Part shown: positions 1 to 9,834 of the stretch, in pieces | Numbering within the stretch: position 1 is the first letter of the stretch | Layout of the letters: every line of letters starts with the position of its first letter | Source: Arachnopeziza araneosa | Taxonomy: Eukaryota > Ascomycota > Leotiomycetes > Helotiales > Arachnopezizaceae | Reading direction: 5' to 3' | Assembly: GCA_003988855.1 (NCBI GenBank) | Contig: QYAI01000249.1 | Span: 1-49,364 of the forward strand | Length of the DNA: 49,364 nucleotides | Position numbers and translations under genes: made by a program | The notes under the pieces: model-generated | The model's input: the letters and a program-made list of their open reading frames with translations, nothing else | Database searches by the model: none | Told to the model about the DNA's origin: nothing

Positions 1-99
1 TCTCATCCCTTCTATCAAAGGAGTCAACTTCAGGTGCTGCCTCAATTCCTGCCTAGGCCCTCAGGCCTAGGTCCTGACAACCGGGTCTAACCCGTGACA
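1..99 (+). repeat. LTR 3'-end-like fragment, copy A
   Basis: This segment is nearly repeated at about 1014-1127. Both copies end in the sequence CCGGGTCTAACCCGTGACA and contain a perfect hairpin, CCTAGGCC-CTCA-GGCCTAGG (at about 52-71 here). A second short inverted repeat, CGGGT-CTA-ACCCG, follows. The TG..CA-type ending suggests the end of a retrotransposon LTR that begins before the window. No flanking retroelement protein is visible, so the LTR assignment is inference from the termini and the repeat. Confidence 0.5.
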
Positions 100-361
100 G
101 CAACTCTAAAAGCTCTCGATGAGCTTAATAGCATGCCTTGCCTAAATTATCAATTAATTGCTACTAAATATAGCTGTACGGAGTTTGAAATCAGTAGGAC
201 TGTAACGGCGCAGGTAACGAGGTGACTAGGGAAGAGGCATATGGGAGTGCGTTCACGACAAAGCTAGTATATTTGACCTATAGGCTCTAGTACGGAGGAA
301 AAGAGTAATATAAGGAAGGAAGAGAAAGGAAGCAAGAGAGAGGTGTGCCATATACCCCCTA

Positions 362-741
362 GTGTGGTGGCCCAAACACCTTCCGAATATGTTCCGATTC
401 CTTTTCATACATCATGTGACCAAAGAGGGTTTCATCCCTCACAATATTAGTACGAGGTATAGGCTTCTTACCGATAAAGCAGAGCTTATTTTAGTCTCTC
501 GCATTAAGAAATACACGGATAGAGGTATCCCTCCAACCTCTGCTATAGTGCAAAACTTCGTTCAAGAAATAGCCGGCTATAGCGTAGACAAAAATTAGGT
601 CGGACAGTTCGTAAAAATGCATTCTTCTCTTCGCTCTAGGTACCTTAAGAACTTAGAACATGCTCGAACTAAAGCTAAGTTCGAACCGAACTTCAGGCTC
701 CTTTATACTCTAGTGAGCTTCTCTTTATAGGTTGAAAATTT
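362..741 (+). pseudogene. Pogo-like (Tc1/mariner superfamily) transposase N-terminal remnant
   Basis: The reading frame contains a CENP-B/Tc5-type helix-turn-helix region with the fungal pogo signature GIPPTSAIVQNFVQEIAGYS. It then continues, after a stop at 596-598, with VGQFVKMHSSLRSRYLKNLE and on to about 740. In functional relatives the position of that stop is a Trp (NWVGxFVKRH), so TGG has become TAG, a G-to-A change of the kind left by RIP. No ATG opens the frame, further stops follow near 730, and the DDE catalytic part is absent, so it is a dead fragment. It sits between LTR-like pieces, suggesting nested insertions. Family assignment is from recognised motif spacing. Confidence 0.72.
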
Positions 742-771
742 ATGCTAATCTAGTGCGAGGTAGCTAGCTGC

Positions 772-1127
772 TGTAAGAGTTCACGATTGCACGGTCAGAA
801 CACGTGAATGATGAATCTGTATTTCAAGAAGGTAAAGCTAAAGAGCGCCTAGTGCTTGAAGCTTTCTATATATACTTCTCGTACGAGAGAAACAGCCGAC
901 ACTGTTCCTGTCGCACAGTCTTTCCTTCAATAGTCAATCAATAGTTCTATCGATAGTTCAATCAATAGTTTAATCAATAGTCTTGTCGATAGTTCTGGAG
1001 ATCGCTTCGCTGATCTTCATCCCTTCTATCAAAGCCTTCTATCAAAGGAAGTCAGCTCCGAGTGTTGCCTTAGTTTCTGCGTAGGCCCTCAGGCCTAGGT
1101 CCTGACTACCGGGTCTAACCCGTGACA
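772..1127 (+). mobile_element. Probable solo LTR (copy B)
   Basis: The 3' part (about 1014-1127) repeats the first 99 bases of the window, including both hairpins. A possible TG start lies at 772 and the CA end at 1126-1127, giving about 356 bp. A TATA-like stretch occurs near 870 and a run of related ATAGTTCNATCAAT-type units at about 930-1000, as in LTR promoters. I could not find a matching target-site duplication, so the 5' border is uncertain. It interrupts or abuts the pogo remnant. Confidence 0.42.
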
Positions 1128-1339
1128 GAAAGAAGGTCGAACTAAGTATCTGGTNGCTGGCGTTTTAGGCTAAAAGCACTCGATTTAGGTAGCTGAGATT
1201 GCATGGCAGTAAAATTCTACGCCAAAAACGATCAAATTAAAGACAAAAGAGCTAGTCCGAGTTACGATATAAAGAGGTATTCCGATATACACACCAAAAA
1301 AAAAGAGGTTGGGCAATCCCGGCCGGAATATCCAGGATT

Positions 1340-1376
1340 CCGATATATCTCGGTCCGATATATCCAGGTTCTACTG
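1340..1376 (-). repeat. Terminal repeat of a TA-inserting DNA transposon
   Basis: Read on the minus strand the sequence starts CAGTAGAACCTGGATATATC directly after TA (1377-1378), the target duplication used by Tc1/mariner/pogo elements, whose termini often begin CAG. It lies exactly where HET-domain coding sequence stops making sense. The partner end was not found in the window. Confidence 0.55.
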
Positions 1377-2287
1377 TAAAATCAAGACTGTCCTCGAGTT
1401 GTGAAAAAGAAATGTGGCGGTTTCCGCAAATTATGACAACTTCCTCAGCAAGGGCGAATTCCTGGATAACCCACAGCCTTTGCCAGTAAGGTCTGACAGA
1501 AAATTTCGAACGCATTGGCGAGCGCTCGTCGAGACTCGGGCGTCTTAAATGGCTGGAGAATTGGGTCTAGCAGTGTTTCTAACGCGAAGGAGCTTCTGCG
1601 TCTTGGGTAAATGTTGTCGCCTAAGATTTGAAAGTAGTCCATGATCAAGTCGCTATCGTCCGCCGCCTCCCCAATCCAGACGAAAACAAGAGAGGCTTCC
1701 GCATAGATGTGCTTCATGAGTTGAACCTGAACGGTTTTCTCATCATCGTCACTTTGGTTGATGCAAAGTCGATCAGCCCATATGAGCACATCTCCTCGAT
1801 AACTTTGAATTTGTCGTAATGCTGCCTCGAGATTACTGTGGATGGCAATAGTTTTTCCATTGACAGAGATCGGCCTCGGATTGACCTCGCTGCCCCAACA
1901 ATAAGAGAGTGTGTAATATCGAGGATGATCTGAGAGTTGATGGTGTTCCAATACGCCTCGCACAACATGGTTGGAATCTTTGCTGCTCAGCACACCTCGA
2001 GGCTCGAGTCTTAAAAGGCGGATCTGACCAGGGAGCAGATGTGTGTAATCCAACACGTCTCCACTGTTCAGCACACTACCAGCATGGTCGAAATCGATAC
2101 CCGAGACATCTGAACGTCTTTCTGTGAGGCGTAAATCTTTTTTCCCTGATGGCGGCCGCTCTCCTTCGTCTTCTAACATTAACTTCGCAGCTAAAGCTAT
2201 TAATTCTTCCGGCTCTTTTGGCATGTAGGCCCGGTTTACATCTATGCCCCTGGACGGGATCACCAGACGTGGCCTTTTTGGACGCAT
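1377..2287 (-). pseudogene. HET-domain (heterokaryon incompatibility) gene, broken
   Basis: From the ATG at 2287 the protein enters a clear HET domain (PF06985) at roughly residues 120-200: YTLSYCWGSEVNP, then DVLIWADRLCINQSDDDEK and ASLVFVWIGEA. The next conserved block, RPYWQRLWVIQEFALAEEV, is found only in another frame. A one-base-type frameshift therefore lies near 1500-1515. Coding similarity then ends at 1377 where a TA-flanked terminal repeat begins, which removes the 3' part. HET proteins trigger cell death after fusion of incompatible hyphae. This copy looks inactive through both a frameshift and an insertion. A short unannotated intron at the frame change cannot be fully excluded. 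Confidence 0.78.
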
Positions 2288-2685
2288 GTCGAAGTCGCTG
2301 TTGGTAATAGTGATACAGTACCTGGTGCAATAAATATACAAATGACTTGTAAAAGTCGACCAAATACTAGAACTCGCGGTTAGGCATCAAGATGCGGCTG
2401 ACGGACTTCGAGAACAGCGAAACATATCAAAAGAATATAAATTAGAGGCTCTCTTTAGCATTCCACATTAGCACAGAAAAAGATATTATACAGATCACAT
2501 GACTCTCTTGACCAAGAGCTGGGTCTAAGAAGACCTTTCTGTGATAATACAGTTATCAGATATATTTTACATCTGAACGTGGTAAAAAGTATCCTCACAT
2601 TCAATACGATTCAAGATTGGGTAAAATGTTTTCCATTCTCAGGATTAAAATCCAATTCCCAACGCCGTTTTAAATTTATCCAGAA
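2288..2685. other. Intergenic region
   Basis: This AT-rich stretch lies between the HET relic and the dioxygenase 3' end. No coding sequence, tRNA or repeat was recognised. Confidence 0.5.
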
Positions 2686-3732
2686 TTAGAACTTATCCTG
2701 GTTTGCATTTCCCATCAACATGGTATTTTCCGGCTTATATTTCTTCGAACAGAGTCTGACATTGTATTTCACATCCAACACAGCACCATTCTTCTCATCC
2801 TTCACCGGCGTGAAATCCAGCAGCAAATCATCCTTCACTGCACAAGCCGTATCCGTCTCCAAGAAAGGATCGTCACGAGGGTATAACTGCGCTGTGACAC
2901 CAACATATTCGGGGTGCGTGACCATCATGTGAATGTGTGCGGGTCGCATGGGGTGTCTGCCCATCATAGCGAGCAGCTCTGCAGAGGGACCAGATGTGTC
3001 GATGGCGTATTCTGTAGGCTTGAGGCAGTAGAACCAGAATTTCCCGTCTTTGTCGGTGCGGAATTTGCCTCGGAGGTTGTGGCGGGTCTGGTTCTCGGGA
3101 TCGAAGACATCGTATTTCCCATTTGTGCTTGCTTGCCACATATCGAAGACGGCATCTGGAATTGGCTTGCCGGTATCAACGTCTGAGATTTCTCCATGGA
3201 AGAGGGTAAATTGTCCGTCTTTGGGCATATCCTGGACGACGCTAGCGCCGAGGTCTCGGAAAGGGGTTTCGGGCGACCAGAAGGGACCGAGAATTGTGGA
3301 GGAGGTGGCCGTCTGGCCGTCGGAGTTGGTAGGGGCTTTGCCATCTTCAGCGACGATTGTGTGATTGATTTCGTCAACGAGACTGGATATATTAGTTTGG
3401 ATTTTGAGGAATGGTAGAAATCCTCACGATTCAACACCCAAAATGTCGCATACCCTCCATGTTTCATTGCGGTTCTTCTTGTATGCTTGACCGAGAGAAT
3501 TGATATAATTAACGCCGAGAACCCATTCGTCTTGTTTGAGCTCGACCTCTCGGCAGAAGTCGTGAATGTGGGTGATTAAAGAGGTGAGGATCTCTCTGTG
3601 CCGTGGTAGAGTGTCTGGACTCATCAGATTAATGACATGTTCTGTAAAGTTGGGGTCGAATTTGCTCGGCTTCGCAGCGTGGCCATTGGAGCCGTTGGAG
3701 CCGTTGGAGTTGTTTGTTCCGGTGGTCGCCAT
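2686..3732 (-). CDS. Intradiol ring-cleavage dioxygenase (hydroxyquinol/catechol 1,2-dioxygenase type)
   Basis: Two exons, 3428-3732 and 2686-3382, joined across a 45 bp intron (donor GTGAGG, acceptor CCAG), give 333 residues. After a Ser/Asn/Gly-rich leader (about 1-20) comes the dioxygenase N-terminal helical domain (about 25-105, FTEHVINLM to GVESLVDEIN). The catalytic beta-barrel follows, with ILGPFWSPETPFRD. The four Fe(III) ligands expected of the family are visible: Tyr192 (GKYDVF), Tyr227 (PTEYAID), His251 and His253 (RPAHIH). The enzyme should open catechol- or hydroxyquinol-type rings to muconate or maleylacetate in the cytosol. No secretion signal is seen. The exact substrate cannot be set from sequence. 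A tandem repeat and a TATA box lie upstream. Confidence 0.93.
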
Positions 3733-3760
3733 GATGAATGAAGGGATGTGTTGATGTATG

Positions 3761-3824
3761 TACAGGAATGTAGTACAGGAATGTAGTACAGGAGTGTAGT
3801 ACAGGAATGTAGTACAGGAATGTA
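3761..3824. repeat. 13-bp minisatellite, about five units
   Basis: The unit TACAGGAATGTAG is repeated at 3761, 3774, 3787, 3800 and 3813. Only one internal substitution is seen (third unit, GAGTG) and the last unit is one base short. It lies 29-92 bases upstream of the dioxygenase ATG, inside the probable 5' leader. Confidence 0.95.
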
Positions 3825-3864
3825 TGTATGTAATGAATGATTGCTATGGGGAAAGGGACGTGGT

Positions 3865-3875
3865 CTATATAAATA
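3865..3875 (-). promoter_or_regulatory. TATA box of the dioxygenase gene
   Basis: On the minus strand this reads TATTTATATAG, about 135 bases upstream of the ATG at 3732. The placement suits a fungal core promoter, with the minisatellite falling between TATA and ATG. Confidence 0.5.
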
Positions 3876-6813
3876 CAAGAGAAGGGAAAAAGTTGTACGA
3901 ATCAATGGTCTGAGGTAGTAATGCGGTAGTAGGCATCGGGAAGCTCGAGGGGTTCGTTTTGGGCTTGCGGGGTAATCTTTCGCTCCACGCCACTGATGAG
4001 AGGCGGGTAAAGAAATATCCCGGAGCCCATGTGGGGACTTTTCATGGCCGACCCCAAGTCCCGCCCACCGACTCCAAGTCCCGCAATACTCGAGACCAAC
4101 AATCCTTAGAAGATCTGACAACAACAACCAGTGACCATAGCTCTGGCAAATCCTTAGTCATCAGACATGAGCAAACAATTTTTATCTTGCCATCTCCGAC
4201 CCCGAGATCCGTACAGAAGTCGCTGACCGCGTCGCCGCATCAGCTGAGGCGACGCGAGGTGTTGTGGGGTTTCCAACTGGTTGTGGAAGCCTTCTTAAGA
4301 ACTTAATCAGATCTGCTCAAGAAACCCAAGGGGAATGTTTGCGGTTGGAGCACCTCTATATCGGATGGGCTTTTGCCAAGGCACTGTTCTACATCAGACG
4401 AGCTTTTTTCTACATCCGATGAGCTGATACCCCGTCTGTCCTACGTCAGCCGCCGAGAAGCTTTGACAAGCACAACGCCAGAGTGAAAATTATCGATAGA
4501 AAGCTGGGAGGCATGCAGGCTGACGAGAGTGTTTGACCAAGCGTGAGAAAGCAAACCTCGAGGTCTATCACTAAAGTCTACGATATACTCACGAGCGTGT
4601 CAAGATGTCCAAGTAACCACCCAAGGAACGTGGACACGAAACTATCATAGACTATAGCGTTGATATAAGAATGTTTCTGGTCATACATCTATCACCACCT
4701 CTTATCTGGAGAGAGGAGAATCGATTGAGCAGATACACCAATCACCTCTCAGATAATAGCGAATAGATCCCGTTCCAGGATCGTGAAAGTTCGGGATTCA
4801 ATGTTCAGCTTTCAGCTTAGCCCAAGTCAATCTTACCCTCCTTTCAAAGCTACTTCGGCACTTCAAAAGCGAATGGAAAGATAAGGCTGAGGCTACTCTT
4901 AACACAAAGCATCTACAGTTAAAGTAGTATCAAGTTAAGACAGAACTAGCTCATAAATCTTTCTACCTATTCAAGGATAGACTTGTCGAATTACAAAATT
5001 TGTGTACTACCTTTTGCAGAAACAGGAGGACAAAAGCTGAACAGTCCAACCATCTAATCCTTCCATCTCCCCTGGAGCCAGTATCGCCCGATAGAAGAGT
5101 CACGAAAGTGATCATGTGGTCTCTCCCCCCGGAGCAAAGAAAAACGCTAGATAATTCGAGAATCCCTCAATCTCCACATCGATCGATTCTCGGCCGATAT
5201 AAAAACGAGCCACGGAACTGAACATGTGTTCTCTGGCCTCTCTAAATAAGAGGTGGCTTCAAAAGAAGATGGTGTAGCAACTTTAGCCACTTGAAATCCA
5301 GCGGATCCGCCAAGATTCTCGCAGCTGACAGCGATGGATCTAGAATTTGCCAATGGGGGTCGATATTCAGATTTTTCGGGGCCATCTCCGCAGCTGAGAG
5401 ACCAATCCAGGAAAGCCAAAACTAGTTTACCTAGATTGAATAGCCACTCATTTGGGGGCGATTTCGTCAGCTCGTATCAAGTTTGAAAAACGCCAAGAAG
5501 GGTAGAACTCACAGCCACAAAATTAGTGGCGCTTCTACTAAAGTGATGAAGAAGAGAAGATCGACTTGCCATTAACTTTGTAAATCACGCCTTGGGTCGA
5601 GAGCGATTTATCATCGGGTTTATTTAAAGCGAAATGATAACTAAGCCAAGTCAGGCCGAACCAAAGCACGAAAACAACATAGAGGTTGCGCTAAGTAATG
5701 AGAGAGTAATAAATGTAATGCAGTGTATATGATAGGGAGAAAATACGATCATACGAGATTTAGCCCCGTGTCTATCGTTGTCAGCCGGAAGAAGTGATAA
5801 GCCGAAAAACGAGTGTGAGAAAGTGATCTGGCAAGAAACTAGCCAATCAATCAGCAAGCAATGATATTCTCGAATGTTGCACAGCCATCCCCAAATCCTG
5901 GGATCCAGGTCATCAAGCACTCAATCGAGAATGCCAAGGCGGTGCAGAGAGTAAGCTGCAGTTCCGCGACAGATGACACCTGCATATCGAGGTACTGATA
6001 AAGTGCCAAGCCCGTGAGCTGAACTTACGGTCGTAACTCATCAGAACCAGGCGAAGCTGCAACTATTCGGAAGAATAACTTTCCTTATGGGAATTTAGCG
6101 TGATTTGGGGAGATGAACGTCGATGCAAGTCATCGGAAGAGTTTTTATCTTACTCTAGCCGAAGGTATGCGCTGCGACTTTTGACTCCTGAGGTTGTGCT
6201 GCTGATCAACTTTACCTTGCCTTGCCGCCTACCATCCACTTGAAAATCAAATCCACCAGCTCTGATTGAACGAGTAAGAAGTTCCATCACGATAGGCAGC
6301 CATCCAACCAGGAGGTCGAGGACCTCACCACCCTCCCCGTCTCACCCGCCATCTCCAATGTGGCTCATGCGACTGCGGCCTGCAAAATCGAGGCTGAAAA
6401 TCCCAGAAGCGCAATCTATGCGCCGAATCGCATACGATAGGATGAATAGTTTTGGATAGGATTATTCGTAAGACCAGAAATGCGCAAGCATTGGTCACTT
6501 CTCACGTCAGTGCAGCCTTGCATACCCGGCAACGTCGCACAATCCTTATGTGGGATCTCGGGCGAACGAATACTGCAGCTTCATTCGTGTTTTAACTTTG
6601 GGTTGGTATTAAAAAATAATATTCGCGAGGCAGCGAGCAAGTTACCGAGTAAACAACTGAGTGCGTGATTTGAGCAGAGCTCGTAAGCTGGAGATGTATA
6701 AAGAGACGAAGGAGGGTAAGATTCAAGGGCAGTTCGGCTTTGATTTCGTATTGAAAATTTGATACTGCACTGCAATCATTAGTTACCGTCAAGACGTTGG
6801 TTAATAGTTCACC
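3876..6813. other. Gene-poor intergenic region (about 2.9 kb)
   Basis: I see no reading frame with recognisable domain content. Small structures are present. A perfect 9-bp inverted repeat, CGCGTCGCC (4228-4236) with GGCGACGCG (4248-4256), could form a hairpin. An imperfect direct repeat, CTACATCAGACGAGCT / CTACATCCGATGAGCT, lies at 4389-4404 and 4410-4425. The far right end must hold the promoter of the gene at 6814. A long noncoding RNA or a decayed gene cannot be excluded. Confidence 0.5.
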
Positions 6814-8327
6814 ATGACCACTCCACATACCTTCTCCCTTGCCCTCCCTGCCGACCTCAAGAACTATGAGGTAAAGTTCAGCGTGAATCAAGTCCCCTCG
6901 GACTCTGATTTCGACGAGAAAGCACCTTTCAAAGCAACTCAGCATCTGCTGAAGGCTGAAGATGTCACTCCCGCTGCTCTTGCTCCAATTCCAACTCCAG
7001 CTCCAGTTGCTGCACCACTGAAATGTCCCTTCATCTCTATGCCAGAAAACTTTCAAATCCATTCAGTGGACAAGAAGTTGGATCCTAGAGTAACACAGGA
7101 AGAAGCACTACAAGATGCACAGCAAGCCGCGGATCAACCACCACCACTAGGTGTCCTCTCTAACTTCTCCGGTCCATTTGCCGGGAAAGGTCTGAACCTG
7201 ATCTTCCGTCCTAACAGCGGAGCACCTACTACAACCAAGTTTCCAAAGCCCGTTAATCCAGCTCCTCCAGCCGGTAAAAATGACAATGTCCTCGAGATCA
7301 ATCTGACCACCGAGACTTTGGTATTCTCTACTCCTCTGGGCGATGTTCCCAACCGCGGCTTTCAAGAACAGAATGATATCCACCTTAATGGAGTCCCATA
7401 CATACAACAGGTTAGCGATGTGACCAACGTCTACAGCGGAAAAGCGGACAATAAAGCTACTCCTATCCATTTCGAGCCAGGGCTTTGGATGCACATACCA
7501 GCTACAACAAATGATCCCGTCAACGCCGAATCACTAGTTCGCATGGCTTCCATTCCACATGGAACAACTATCAACGCTCAACTTGTCAACTCAATCATCA
7601 CCGTCAACGCACCACCCACCATCGCGTCTGTGGACATTACACCCTTCAAGATTGGGACCACACAGCAGACCGGTGCCGTCAAGTTTGACAGCCAAACAGC
7701 AACTAATGACGACACGCCCAGAATACCTCAAGACCTGACGAAATTCATCGCCGAAAAAACAATCACCCAGGACATCCTCACAGATCCAAATACCGTATTA
7801 CGAAACGCGATCAAAGGACAGACCATCACCAAGACCATCGTCTTCATCGTTAGCACTACACCAACTGGCCCGGAACAAGGTGGTGGAACTGCGAATATTG
7901 CTTTCTTGGAAGGCGCGCCAGTTTCAACCACGACTAAGACACAAACAGGACCTAATGCCAATGCAGTTGCCATGACAGCTATATTCTGGATCGAGACGGT
8001 GCAACACAAGATTGTTGTTCCTCCTTTCAAGCCAGGACAAGTAAGTCAAGCATCATATCATCAAATCAAATTGATCTGTACTAACATCAACAGTCACCTT
8101 TGCGCCTCAAACCAATCGCTACTTCTCCCGATGCTGTTCTGCCTACTTTTGAGGTCAGACCACCATATGAGATCACGTCTCCAAAGACGATTACTGTTGA
8201 ATCTACCCAGATCCAATATTCTCAGAATGTGACTCTCAACTTTGGTCCTCTGAGCTGGCCACATGTATCGGTTGCAACTCTGGTTCCAGCACAGGATCAA
8301 ATAGTTCCTGCTGCTGCTTGGAACTAA
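6814..8327 (+). CDS. Conserved beta-rich fungal protein, possibly lipocalin/nitrobindin-like
   Basis: Two exons, 6814-8040 and 8094-8327, with a 53 bp intron (GTAAGT...CTAAC...CAG), give 486 residues. The start sits in a good context (CACCATGA). The first 75 residues are low in structure with an Ala/Pro run. From about 110 the pattern LGVLSNFSGPFAGKGLNLIF, then LEINLTTETLVF, PIHFEPGLWMHIPAT and RMASIPHGTTINAQ resembles a closed beta-barrel. A Gly-rich first strand and a HFEPG turn recall nitrobindin-like heme-binding barrels. That link is inference from pattern only. No signal peptide or membrane segment is seen, so it is probably cytosolic. The C-terminal 80 residues are Pro/Thr-rich beta segments. 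Function unknown. Confidence 0.85.
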
Positions 8328-8823
8328 ATTCACCTGAAATATCCAGCTATGCCTTTCTCTGGATGTGAGAGAAGACCGGAGCTTCAGGAAAGCTATTTCA
8401 GGCTGCAAAAGAGACTGGACTGGTGTTGGGGGAGTTTGGAGGATTTCCTTGCAAGGATTGGAGGATACCAGTTCTGTACTATTAAATAACTCACACTCTT
8501 TTGAACTATCTAAGGCAGATTGAATTATACTTTCTCAATTTTAATACCAGTTGAAAGGAAACATTGCAAATAAATAGAGACGCTTGTATTAAATGAAGAA
8601 AGAAAGAATCAAGATGCCAGATAATTTTACTTTAAACAGGGAAACTTCCCGATAAGCTCAAGTTGCCAATGGACTGAATCGTCTTGTCCATACAATTTAC
8701 ATCAAGTCGTTCAACCCCAACTCAAGAACAACCATGCTCAAAAGAACTCTCATTCAGACATTTATTCATTATTATCATTTAACTCAATGCCAAACTCCTA
8801 AACCCTGTCACTCAAAACACCAT
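8328..8823. other. Convergent 3' intergenic region
   Basis: This lies between the ends of two convergent genes (6814-8327 plus, 8824-9834 minus). It is AT-rich and should hold both 3' UTRs and polyadenylation sites. No gene was seen. Confidence 0.5.
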
Positions 8824-9834
8824 CTAATGGCCTCCAGTTGTAGGTAGTCCCAATGCCACCTTGAAACTATCATAAATCAACCATTGGAATGCAGTCAAGG
8901 TTCCAATCATCAATATTCTGACTGGCAGTCCGTTCCACAGTCCCTTGAATCCAATATTTCCATAGATTCTCGTCATAGCTTGTCCTGCACCCTCTCCTGG
9001 CTTTCTATCCGAGTTGAGCTTGGAAACCATCACGTCTGCCGGATGAGAGACAACCGCACAGCCAACACCAGCAATGTAACCACCGAGGAAAGAAACACCA
9101 GTTTGTTGAAGTCCGTTATAAGAAGATTTTGGCTTTCCGAGGTATGAATAGATGTAGTTTACTGTGGTTTCGAAAGTTGCGAATTTCACCATGGTATAAG
9201 GGATTTGACGACCCCAGAGAGGATAGAGACCTTTGTAGAGCCTAAATTGTCAGCAGGTGAAATTCGTTAAGAACATTCGACATACCCAGAATAACCTTCC
9301 TCCTTGATAACCTTGGCCCATCCTTCCCTCAAGCTGTGTGCGAATGGTGGGAGTGTGGTCTGCATTCGTACTTTGATGGCCTCGAACGGACATAGGGCGA
9401 TATCAGCCAAGAATTCAGCACTCGCAGATGCCGTCAAGAACACGGCAGTCTGATTCATATTCGGGAAAAGCTTCTCGCCATAAAGGTATTTGAAGACTTC
9501 ATAGAATCCGTACTTTCCACCACCCTGAAGACAGTACCCAACCAATGTAGGCGACCAGCCGAAGAAGATTCCGCGGATACCCTCAGCACGATAGATCATA
9601 GACCATGCTTGTGTATTCGATTTGTAGAGCTTCGCATCAACTTGTCGACGGCATTTTACGAGATCGAGGGGTGTGACGGCCGTGTGCGTCGGTCCGCAGG
9701 CTGGAGATGTTAGCAGGGAACGGTGAATCGAGGATCATCGTACCGATAATTCCACCAAACCCGCATGCCGCAAAGTACTTTCCGCTGTACAACTCGATCT
9801 TGGGTTTCGGGAGGGCATTCTCGATTTTCGACAT
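8824..9834 (-). CDS. mir1: Mitochondrial phosphate carrier
   Basis: Three exons (9744-9834, 9286-9700, 8824-9241) with 43 and 44 bp introns give 307 residues, the usual length of SLC25 carriers. All three repeats carry the carrier signature: TPLDLVKCRR (about residue 45), CPFEAIKVRMQ and HPADVMVSKL. The run CGPTHTAVTPLDLVKC and the segment FLADIALCPFEAIKVRMQTT are characteristic of the phosphate carrier (yeast Mir1/Pic). It imports inorganic phosphate with protons into the mitochondrial matrix for ATP synthesis, across the inner membrane. No cleavable presequence is apparent. The first exon encodes only the start of helix 1. A TATA-like AAATAT stretch lies about 320 bases upstream. Confidence 0.94.
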
